Below, in pieces: positions 54,973 to 64,000 of a stretch of DNA of 64,000 nt. How positions within the stretch are numbered: the stretch's first letter is position 1; each line of letters starts with the position of its first letter. Source of the DNA: Tubiluchus corallicola (taxonomy: Eukaryota; Priapulida; Priapulimorpha; Priapulimorphida; Tubiluchidae); the NCBI GenBank assembly GCA_030141605.1, contig JAQGDQ010000244.1, positions 273,745 through 337,744 on the forward strand. Direction: 5' to 3'. The notes below the pieces were generated by a model. That model was not told the DNA's origin. It was given only the letters and a program-made list of their open reading frames with translations, and searched no databases. The translations under genes and the position numbers were made by a program.

Positions 54973-57900
54973 CTGAAACAAAAATTAGAAAATGACTCCA
55001 TCTTGCCTCCAGGTCACATGACTTGCACTCAAAGATTGAGCATTTCATAGATAAACCTCAGATTTTGACTAAGGTACTACTGCCACAACCAAACAAACAC
55101 ATTGAAAATATTTAGGAAGCAGACAAAATGCCAAGTTGCTGAACATAACAGCTGAACATTGTAAACAACACAGTTACATTAATGATTTTTACTGCTATGT
55201 CATTGGAGGCATTTACAAACAGCACAATCACATTAACGATTTTTACTGCTATGTCATTGGAGGCATTTACAAACAGCACAATTACATTAATGATTTTTAC
55301 TGCTATGTCATTGGAGGTTTTTACAAACAGCACAATCACATTAACGATTTTTACTGCTATGTCATTGGAGGCATTTACAAACAACACACCTACATTAATG
55401 ATTTTTACTGCTATGTCATTGGAGGCATTTACAAACAGCACAATTACATTAACGATTTTTACTGCTGTCATTGGTGGCATTTACAAACAACACTGTTACA
55501 TTAATGATTTTTGCAGCTATGTCATTGGAGGAATTTACAAACAACACAGTTACATTAATGATTTTTAGTGCTATGTCATTGGAGGCATTTACAAACAACA
55601 CAGTTACATTAATGATTTTTACTGCTATGTCATTGGAGGCATTTACAAACAACACAGTTACATTAATGATTTTTACTGCTATGTCATTGGAGGCATTTAC
55701 ACACAACACACTTACATTAATGATTTTTACTGCTATGTCATTGGAGGCATTTACAAACAACACACTTACATTAATAATTTTTACATCTATGTCATAGGGG
55801 ACATTTACAAACAAGAGAGTTACATTAATGATTTTTACAGCTATGCCATTGGAGGTATTTACAAACAACGCAATTACGTTGATGATTTCTATTTGCTTGT
55901 TACAAGAAACCATAGTTAACTTTGTAATCCAAAATCATTCACTGTAAAAGGCTGATAACAAGCAGAATATGTAACTTATGAACGTATTAAACACCTTGAC
56001 ACTAACATTAAACATTTTGAAGCAAAAAAGCACTGTTAAAATGCTACACCTACTTATATTTAACCAATGAAGCCATATTAGGTCCAGACACTTCAGCATG
56101 TAGACAAATATCAGTTTTATCACTATTACTAACACAAGGTTACCGTTCCTGTAAACTTTTGCACATATGCAAAACAGCGAGCAATTAGATATAAACGTAG
56201 TGGCTAGCAATTTGATATAAACATATTATGTAAACTGTATGCAAGAACAGGGCCGTGGAATCGGAATCGTGGAGTCGGAGTCAGCAGTAAATTTACTGCT
56301 AAAGTAGTCGGGAAGTCGTAGTTGTTAAAACTTACTGTTTTGGAGTCGGAATTGGCAGTACATTTACTGCTAAAGGGTCAGAGTCGAACATTTAGGGTTT
56401 TGGAGTCGGGACTTGGGAATACACTTATTGTTAAAGCAGTTGGTATTCGAATCAGTAAAAAATAGACAAACTCAAACTCCAGTTACTTTTAACATTTAAT
56501 GCATTTATGCATAACGTTCAATTTTGGGACGCTTTCGTATTCGTATCTATGCAGCTAGACTGTTTTTCGAGCATAGGTGATGAAATGCCACTGTAGCTAA
56601 ATATTGTCAGTACTACAAACTATTACTTAAAGGCAGGAGTCGGAATTGGAGTCGGGAGTTGAGACTCCTAAAATTTTAGGAGTCAGAATTGGATCTTAAA
56701 TTTTAGGAGCCGGAGTCAGAGTCAGAGTTCGATGTTATAAAATTCTAAGAGTTAGAGTTGGAGCTAGAGTCAGGAGTTTAATGTACCGTTTCCACGGCCC
56801 CGTATAGGACCTTTGATGCTATGTTAAGCAGGACTTAGCTGAGAGCCTTGACACTATACAACAAGCATGCCACATACAGCAACTTTGCCACACTGTGCAT
56901 AAGCACAATGATATAACATGCGCACACATGCACACATACTGCACCTCATGACAAAAAATAAATAAAAACTACAATATTCAAAACAAGCTAGACACATAAC
57001 GTCAGCAAATGATTGTCCCTGTTTCATTAACAGAAGGAACAAACAAATACTTAAAAACAGACAAAGCCATGAGAGCATTTAATTTTGAGTGCACACTTAT
57101 TGTGTTATCTAGTACTGTCATTGTTTGCAGTTCAGAGGGCCATAAATGGACAGGAGTGCACGTCATGTTGGTTTCTCAATGGGAGTGGTGTCATGACTGA
57201 TTTCTTCTAGAACTCCATTGAGTTTTAAATTTCTGACAATGAGGAGTGGAAAGAATTGGAAAAATGCATCAAAACAAATTATGATGATACTTAAATCTAC
57301 TAGTGACTATTTCTAAGTATAGACTATAGTGGGGCTATCATTTCCAGACACCCTGTACACGTTTTACGTGTACACGTAAACATCAGTTTTAAGTCTTGTC
57401 ACCATATAATGACTTCAAAGGCATGCTAAGTATGCAACTTGCAAACTTCTGGGACAAACGATAAAGTTCTAAAACTTTGCACAATCTGCGAATAATTTAT
57501 AAAATTTTGTAACAGTTTTCTCTCTGACACAATCAAGCAGTCCAGAGGAGAAGCTTCTTAACTCATGGCAGCACAGCTAAGAGCAGGCTGCCCCCCCAAC
57601 GAGATAACTCTCTGACATAATCAAGCAGTCCAAAGGAGAAGCTTCTTAACTCATGGCAGCACAGCTAAGAGCAGGCTGCCCCCCCCAACGAGATAACTCT
57701 CTGACATAATCAAGCAGTCCAAAGGAGAAGCTTCTTAACTCATGGCAGCACAGCTAAGAGCAGGCTGCCCCCCCCCCAACGAGATAACTCTCTGACATAA
57801 TCAAGCAGTCCAAAGGAGAAGCTTCTTAACTCATGGCAGCACAGCTAAGAGCAGGCTGCCCCCCCCCCCCAACGAGATAACTCTCTGACATAATCAAGCA

Positions 57901-60900
57901 GTCCAAAGGAGAAGCTTCTTAACTCTTTGCAGCACAGCTAAGAGCAGGCTGAACACCCCCCCCCAAACGAGATAACTCTCTGACATAATCAAGCAGTCCA
58001 AAGGAGAAGCTTCTTAACTCTTTGCAGCACAGCTAAGAGCAGGCTGCCCCCCCCCCAACGAGATAACTCTCTGACATAATCAAGCAGTCCAGAGGAGAAG
58101 CTTCTTAACTCTTTGCAGCACAGCTAAGAACAGGCTGTCATAAATTAGCCCCCCCCCAACGAGATAAATAACTGGAGGCAGTAAAATTACCTAGCAGCCA
58201 CCTATCTATTTCCTAAACTTCCAAACTAGGCCTAGTGTTTCTTAACTTTGACGACCACTCTTTCTTCAAAATCTCGCCCCAGCTAATGTAGGCACTGAGG
58301 CATCAGCATTTATTAGAGCATTCCACCCACTTCTATCTGCAGCTAACAGCGTAAGTTCTTCTACCCCTAAAGATGGATTTGATTGAAGTTGTTGAAAATC
58401 TTTATTTGTCTTAGCTATCCAAGTTGTTTATAGGCTTGCCAGGTGGTTTTTTTGCAAGATTTTAAGGCTTCTCTAAAGGCGATTCTTACTGGTGCTTCAT
58501 TTGGTAATCTTAGAAGATGTTCTAGCCATCTTAATCTTCAGATCTTGACTTTTGAACTCCAATAAATTTCTCTTGTTCTGCTGTATAAATCTTCATTTTT
58601 GATTTTGTATGGCCAAAACTTTCCTAAGAAGACTTCTGTGATTTATGGTGTCCACTCAACAGTTCCCAAACTTGGTGCATTATGAAAGCTGATCTGTTAG
58701 TGACCTTTGACCATCATTTCAAGTCACAATGCTACCTTCGTTTTTACGAGTGACCTTGATCTGCCCTCACCAGGAAATGAATTCTTCAAAAATTATCACC
58801 CAGACACAATTACAATGCTGCACCAAAATTAGTGAAAAATTACAACATTAACTCTTAGAAAAGCTACTGTCATTTGTCCTGTGCAAATTATGCTTTCTCG
58901 CAGTATCCACGAAGACGACAACGAGGTTACCATGACAACGACACGAACACCAGCAAAAGAACAAGTTCACAGCAATCGTATAGTGCAAAAAACGTATACT
59001 TCAAATGATCGCTCGAAATTACAAATTTACAATTGAAACTACATCATAGTCGCCATACTAATAAGAAGTATCAGTTTCACAAGAGACTGTTAGCAAAGTA
59101 ACAAACAACAACAAAAAAATAACATGAATCGCATGCATAACAGTCAACTTACACTGACATACTGGACTATTGGTTTCTGAAATAATAAAAATCAATAATT
59201 GTAAATTAAAGATTAACACATGCGGATGGTAGCTAGCAAACGTGTACAAAAATTACCGCGCAATTACAGACCACAAGATAGAGAGCCCAACACAGCCTCG
59301 GCTTACAAAGTTGGGCAACCGTAGGCCTATATATGGTGGTAGCAATTGCACTGTAATTAGTTAGATATGTACTAGATTGTATACATTCCAATTAGTCATG
59401 CAAGAAAGCCTTCCGCAGATGGGAAACGTAATGCACAGTATGCTAGCAGCTTAATTTACACGAGTTCTCTTTCGGATGCTGAATCCACTATTAGCATACT
59501 CAAACATTTAAGCTAAAAAATGAGAATGGCATTATTATTGTACTACTTGGTTTTGTCAATGTTTCAAAAATGTTTCAGCGAGTGACGAGAAACCTTTTTT
59601 CTAAAACATTTGACTTGATGTGTTTTCCTTTGCAAGATGTTGCTTTTATGCGTCGTATTTATACACCTAAATGCAATAACAATAAGCCCTGGTTCAGATA
59701 AACCAAAATGCAGTAGCTATACCTAAAGGAAAGGAAAGGATTTCAGGAAATGATTGCCCCACGGTGCAAAAGAAACCAAAAAGAATCGATAAAAACCGAC
59801 AAAATCACAAGAAAGGCAATTTAATTTTGAGTAAAGAACACTTATCAATATCTAAGCAATGATGTGATTTGCAATTCTAAAGGCTGTAAACGGACAGGTG
59901 CATTCATTTCTTCAAATAACTCCTTCATGCCCGCACCATTAAAATAGGTCTTATAAGTACTATGACTTTTCTATTACTGTGTGAGAACAGACATAACTAA
60001 ACGATTGCAAATTAGATACTGTTCTGTTCAGGAGAAACTCGGATATCCAATCATGCTATTTGTTTAAGCATTTATAAGTGATTTAATTGGATAAAGTTAG
60101 AAAGACGTCTTTTTCAGGCCTTCCAAATTAAAGCTTGAGTAGCTTAGTCTGGTGTACACTTGTGTGATCGTACACACTAATTTATTGATCAGCTGCTTGC
60201 TGCAGCCCAAGAGAACCATCTGCTGTACAGAGTTCCAGGAAAAACCAAACAATCAGCCAAGGAAAAATGAAGGCGTTTTCATCTTTTAACAAGAATTTCT
60301 CCTTAAAAATAGAGATGGCTCGACACTAAAGTTTATCAGAGTGTTGTGTCTGGATAAATAAAATTTTCTGCATTAACCAAGTTCACACAAGTGATACTGT
60401 ACATAGATGCAGTGCAAAGAATGCAGTTACCGAAAGCTGTTTTTTAATTTTTTAGTCAAAAATCAATTTTAATTTGTCTAAGGCAAGCAGACGCATTTCA
60501 CGTATAATTTTGCACATAAATCTATTGTGTGGAGAGTAGAAACTTACAAGAATTATCAATATGACATAACCGCTGCCCAGCGAGAGCAGTTTTTGATGAA
60601 GCCGTGCAAAATGCAGCAAACCCTTACTGTTCTGAAGATGTTAAACGTAAAAAAACAGGTTTACATCCACTTGCGGATACTTTAAGTGCAGCGGGGTTAT
60701 CATTTCCTGACACTCGGTAAAGAACATGCTCTAGTGTGTTATTATGCACAGTAATAATGCAGATAAGGAAAAAGCAGTTCGGCCGGAAAGAATGTAGCTG
60801 GGGCAGGTTTTCAACCGGAAGAAGCTGAAGCTGACGAAGAGGTTGAGCAGAAAGATGCTAAGGATCACGAACAGGAAGTCAGCAGGTGGCTATGATGATG

Positions 60901-62131
60901 ACGACGATCCAGAACAAATTAGTGACACAGTAACTAGTGTACAGTCTAGCCTCGTTATCTCGCCCCTCGTTATGCCACCAAACTCGTCTCTCGCCATAGA
61001 AAGTAACAGGACGGATTTCCTGCTTTGATATTTACCTCGTTAAGTCGCCACCCTCGCTTCTCGCCCTCGCCATATCATGCTAGGATGAGTGCTTATGTAA
61101 ACTATATTCGTTATGTCGCCAAACAGACAAACTCAGAGGTGAATCGATCAATACATATACCGTGTGTCGATCAATATAACCGCCGTATGTAGACAATGCT
61201 GCTGTACTCGATAGACAGACATAATTAATCTAGTGTGTGTCTCACCAGGATTAGATAAGGAGTGCTGTGGTTGGTTAATGCGCAGAGAAACTAAAGCGTC
61301 ACCGATATCCTTACTCCAAAGATATAACACCAAAGCTGCATTTAAGTTTGAGTTTCCACAAAGTGTGAGCAACTTTACATGATACAGTACTTTACAGAGT
61401 CACAAGCGACGATATTCAAGGATTGTGTTTGATTAAACGTCGTGTTGACTGCTTGCGTGTATCATTAATGAAACAGTCGTCTTCTGAATTATTTCAGTCG
61501 TCAGTAACTCATTTGTGAACATTTCTAAATCTTTTGCTAAGTTTATTACATTTACATATCATATATTGAGTGGTATCATAATGCGAAATATATTTTATAT
61601 GTTAAGTGTATACTCGAAAAAGGTTTTTTAAATAAAAAAGTAACATTCTAAGATTATTTTTATGACATTTTTTCATTTCTGATTTAATGTTGATTGGTAT
61701 CATAATGCGAAATATATTTTATATGTACATAGAGGAACACTATGTTAATCAACTATTATGTATATACATATAGACTAGCTTCGTTATATTCCCGTTATCT
61801 CGCCATACTCGCCTCTCGCCAAAAATTTGCCCTAGATGGACAGTGGCGAAATAACGAGGGTAGACTGTAGTTGATGAAAACTAATTGTTATTGTGCACAG
61901 TAACTACCTTTGTGCAGCATTATGCACTAGTACACCGGGCTAATAAAGTAATACAAGATGAGATTTCGATAACTTAATAGGATGCTCACTTGTTCTAAGA
62001 AAGATACATACAAATGACCCACTTACTGTTCTGTTTGTTGCTGAATCATAGGTGTCTCTTCCGTTTCTTCCCTTTCCTTATCTTCCGGTTCTTTCTCGTC
62101 CATCTTTATCTCCTCTACGGGTTCTGCTTTG
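54915..62131 (-). CDS. Unidentified gene, last two coding exons (acidic C-terminus)
   Basis: Exon 62027-62131 has acceptor TTTTGCAG and donor CA|GTAAGT and is open only as KAEPVEEIKMDEKEPEDKER and onward to IQQQTEQ. Exon 54915-54972 has acceptor TTTGTTTCAG and, in the phase that continues the first (CA|G), reads TEEIQTPDKERCDEEDHK then TAA. The combined 53 residues form an acidic, Glu/Lys-rich, low-complexity tail. I cannot name the protein; upstream exons should lie beyond 62131, possibly outside the window. An alternative is that the 62-kb exon ends at its own TAA, which coincides with the donor. The intervening 7 kb would be an intron full of repeats. Confidence 0.55.
55160..55885. repeat. 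54-bp minisatellite, about 13 copies
   Basis: The unit contains ACATTAATGATTTTTACTGC, TATGTCATTGGAGGCATTTA and CAAACA. Since 54 is a multiple of three, several frames are open on both strands; none is a gene. Confidence 0.96.
55886..56245. other. Non-coding stretch, nothing recognised
   Basis: AT-rich sequence between the 54-bp array and the next MITE. Confidence 0.4.
56250..56803. mobile_element. hAT-like GGAGTCGG-rich element
   Basis: The ends are CAGGGCCGTGGAATCGG and, inverted, CGGGGCCGTGGAAACGG. The body is filled with GGAGTCGGAGTC-type motifs. No clear 8-bp target duplication could be read, so the copy is old or imprecisely bounded. Confidence 0.65.
56804..57515. other. Non-coding stretch
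   Basis: No gene recognised. A perfect GTACACG-TTTTA-CGTGTAC hairpin lies near 57356-57374. Confidence 0.4.
57516..58165. repeat. About 88-bp minisatellite with poly-C tracts, 7 copies
   Basis: The unit contains CTCTCTGACATAATCAAGCA, GGAGAAGCTTCTTAACTC, GCACAGCTAAGAGCAGGCTG, a C-run and AACGAGATAA. C-run lengths in order are 7, 8, 10, 12, 9, 10 and 9. Confidence 0.96.
58295..58645 (-). pseudogene. LINE 3' part: C-terminal coding relic plus 3' UTR
   Basis: On the minus strand LRWLEHLLRLPNEAPVRIAF then REALKSCKKTTWQAYKQLG is readable with stops before it (about 58400-58550). The UTR then matches 43660-43760 inverted. Same LINE family as the relic at 52040-52310 by motif. Confidence 0.7.
58646..59915. 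other. Non-coding stretch (intronic if the acidic-tail gene is right)
   Basis: No supported exon. A 24-nt minus-strand segment at 59155-59178 has splice-like ends but introduces a stop in phase. Confidence 0.4.
59916..60644. mobile_element. piggyBac-like element, copy 2 (diverged, longer)
   Basis: The left end ATAACTCCTTCATGCCCG and the right end TTCTGAAGATGTTAA match the ends of copy 1 with changes. Internal segments (GGTCTTATAAG, ACAGACATAACTAA, TCCAATCATGCTAT) align with copy 1. One TTAA is decayed. No intact transposase frame. Confidence 0.7.
60942..61867. mobile_element. pogo/Tigger-like MITE
   Basis: 926 bp with TIR CAGTCTAGCCTCGTTATCTC against CAGTCTACCCTCGTTATTTC, each followed by GCC, and TA on both sides (60940-60941 and 61868-61869). 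Extra internal CTCGCC-rich segments repeat the TIR motif. No transposase found. Confidence 0.85.
62027..62131 (-). CDS. Penultimate exon of the unidentified acidic-tail gene
   Basis: 105 nt. Glu-rich coding bias, polypyrimidine tract and AG acceptor on one side, GTAAGT donor on the other, and only one open frame. Confidence 0.65.
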
Positions 62132-62429
62132 CTGCAAAAGTTAAAACATTGTACTTTGTTTGTGCTGCCACTGCCAACAGCTATACACAACGCGTTCAAT
62201 TCGATGCCACTTTTTTACACGTCCGCATCAGCAAATCTATCAAAATCGTGATTTTTACGGTGACGTAAAAAATCCTAAATGTATGAGATAACTGAACTGG
62301 GCACGTGAAAAACTCTAAAATTTGAGTTTAATGAGTGAAAAGAGCAAACCTAATTTAAATTTAACATATTTTATGGTGATGACTACGAATGTGCATAAAA
62401 TTGCAAACATATTACAATTTATGTATTAA

Positions 62430-63250
62430 ACGTCAAATTTAATGTAAAAACAAGTTTTCTTTAATTAAAACAGTGGCTAAAGTTTACAATTCCCCCGCCC
62501 CCCACACAAGAAAAATTCATGAACTGGTATAGGGTTAGGGTTAGGATTAGGATTAGAGCTAGGGTTAGGGTTGAGATTAGAGCTAGGGTTAGGGTTAGGA
62601 TTAGAGCTAGGGTTAGGGTTAGGATTAGAGCTAGGGTTAGGGTTGAGATTAGAGCTAGGGTTAGGGTTAGGATTAGAGCTAGGGTTAGGGTTGAGATTAG
62701 AGCTAGGGTTAGGGTTGGGATTAGAGCTAGGGTTAGGGTTGGGATTAGAGTTAGGGTTAGGGTTGAGATTAGAGCTAGGGTTAGGGTTAAGATTAGAGCT
62801 AGGGTTAGGGTTAGGATTAGAGCTAGGGTTAGGGTTGGGATTAAAGCTAGGGTTAGGGTTGAGATTAGAGCTAGGGTTAGGATTGGGATTAGAGCTAGGG
62901 TTAGGGTTGAGATTAGAGCTAGGGTTAGGGTTAGGATTAGAGCTAGGGTTAGGGTTGGGATTAGAGCTAGGGTTAGGGTTGGGATTAGAGCTAGGGTTAG
63001 GATTGGGAATAGAGCTAGGGTTAGGGTTTAGATTAGAGCTAGGGTTAGGATTGGGATTAGAGCTAGGGTTAGGGTTAGTATTAGAGCTAGGGTTAGGGTT
63101 GAGATTAGAGCTAGGGTTAGGGTTGGGATTAGAGCTAGGGTTAGGGTTGGGATTAGGGTTAGGGTAGAGTTAGGATTAGGACATTTAAATTGTGTGGGGA
63201 ATTGTAAATTACTTCCAAAAGAGTTAATTGAAGTTTAAAATTTGACACCA
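62430..63250. mobile_element. Inverted-repeat element enclosing a telomere-like array
   Basis: Left and right flanks of the array are diverged inverted repeats: GTCAAATTT...TTTACAATTCCCC...CCACACA on the left, and the reverse complement (TGTGTGGGGAATTGTAAATT...AAATTTGAC) on the right. This suggests one mobile unit with an expanded core. Target duplication not resolved. Confidence 0.6.
62529..63175. repeat. 24-bp minisatellite of TTAGGG-like units, about 26 copies
   Basis: Each unit is AGAGCTAGGGTTAGGGTT plus GRGATT, i.e. two TTAGGG-type hexamers and variants. Interstitial and degenerate, so not a chromosome end. Long Arg/Val and Leu/Gly frames across it are artefacts. Confidence 0.96.
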
Positions 63251-63706
63251 ATGTTATTACTATCCTAAGGATGGCCTAATGAAGTCGGGCCTCAAAGTTA
63301 CATTTTCCTCCAAAAAGGTTTTGTTCGGTTTTGCTCGCGAAACTCCGGAAAGTCAGAGGATAAACAAATGTGCTAGCGTCCTTGGATACCGCAGTAGTTT
63401 CTGTGACATTGAGTTTGCAAACAATGCTACACAGCGAAATGTGACACATATTAACCAAATGCAAATACAGCTGTAACAAAGGTACGAATTTTGCTTGCGC
63501 CATCTAATGTGGGAAATCAAGTTCCAGATTTTCTTCGGAAGTGGCATCTGACTTCCTCTAATATAAATCACCAAGAAAAGGTTACAAGTATCGGAAAATT
63601 TTAGAACATTTTATTTCTATTTTTGTGTAAACTTGAAACTTCATAAAATATGTTGTATTTTCCTTTAAGCAAACATTTTGTATTCTTCCATTCAGATCGT
63701 GGATAG
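63251..63706. other. Non-coding stretch
   Basis: Short frames at 63276-63574 on both strands show no domain; no gene recognised. Confidence 0.4.
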
Positions 63707-64000
63707 ACTATCATTAGATTCCAACTTTCGAAAATAATTTAGCTGATTACTAAAATTAATTTTGGTTTATCATTTTCTTATGCTAATGTGACTTTAAAAA
63801 ATTTAATAAACAAATATGCCGGAAACAAAATGTGGCGAAAATAAGGCAGTAACTATCATTAGATTCCAACTTTCGAAAATAATTTAGCTGATTACTAAAA
63901 TTAATTTTGGTTTATCATTTTCTTATGCTAATGTGACTTTAAAAAATTTAATAAACAAATATGCCGGTAACAAAATGTGGCGAAAATAAGGCAGTAACTA
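63707..64000. repeat. 145-bp satellite, two full copies and the start of a third
   Basis: Units start with ACTATCATTAGATTCCAACT at 63707, 63852 and 63997, giving exactly 145 bp. Only one or two base differences between units. The array runs past the window edge. Confidence 0.92.

Noticed and set aside
55112-55913. Several 108-154 residue frames on both strands
   Set aside because: The 54-bp repeat is a multiple of three; frames are open in many phases and strands.
59155-59178. 24-nt microexon on the minus strand with AG and GTAAGT borders
   Set aside because: Inserting it between the two acidic exons brings an in-phase stop; skipping it keeps the frame.
62519-63167. 170- and 198-residue Arg/Val and Leu/Gly frames
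   Set aside because: The 24-bp repeat keeps all frames open; no start context or domain.
62529-63175. Chromosome end (telomere)
   Set aside because: Degenerate TTAGGG variants with ordinary sequence on both sides; interstitial minisatellite.

Overview
This is a 64 kb piece of an AT-rich animal nuclear genome. The evidence is intron-containing genes with GT-AG (and one GC-AG) splice sites, many minisatellites and microsatellites, non-LTR retrotransposons, MITEs, solo LTRs and a 5S rRNA-like sequence. A secreted chitin deacetylase with a CBM14 chitin-binding domain points to a protostome-type invertebrate, probably aquatic. The species cannot be named from the sequence alone.

Layout. 1-3660: most of a Jockey/I-like LINE, with the ORF1 zinc knuckle coupled to ORF2 through ATGA, and ORF2 broken at two 7-nt homopolymers. 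4785-9670 (-) and 14002-15825 (-): two paralogous secreted C-type lectin genes, each rebuilt here as four exons with the same intron pattern. Between them lie a (TAATG/TAATA)n block, a 44-bp minisatellite and a tRNA-derived SINE running into (TAG)n. 16826-17301: a TTAA-bounded piggyBac-like MITE. 19834-21642 (+): one long exon for a type I membrane protein with EGF repeats, a WAP-like module, a TM helix and a short tail. 21754-22524: the largest of three fold-back elements. 23-27 kb: dispersed repeats, a hAT-like MITE and microsatellites.

27544-50079 (+): a chitin deacetylase gene rebuilt as six exons (527 aa: signal peptide, CBM14, basic linker, CE4 domain with all metal and catalytic motifs). 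Its introns hold a 5S-headed unit, LINE fragments (one with a 14-bp TSD and a 3' hairpin), pogo-like and fold-back MITEs, several minisatellites, and a solo LTR with a heat-shock-element cluster in front of a TATA box.

50-64 kb: mostly repeats (inverted SINE plus (CTA)n, 54-bp and 88-bp minisatellites, hAT-, piggyBac- and pogo-like MITEs, a TTAGGG-like array inside inverted repeats, and the start of a 145-bp satellite). Two minus-strand exons at 62027-62131 and 54915-54972 join in phase to give the acidic C-terminus of an unidentified gene.

The supported host genes are two lectins (carbohydrate recognition, probably secreted immunity or mucosal function), an EGF/WAP membrane protein and a chitin-modifying enzyme. 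They are independent units, not an operon. All exon structures were inferred by eye from splice consensus, phase and domain continuity; transcripts would settle them.
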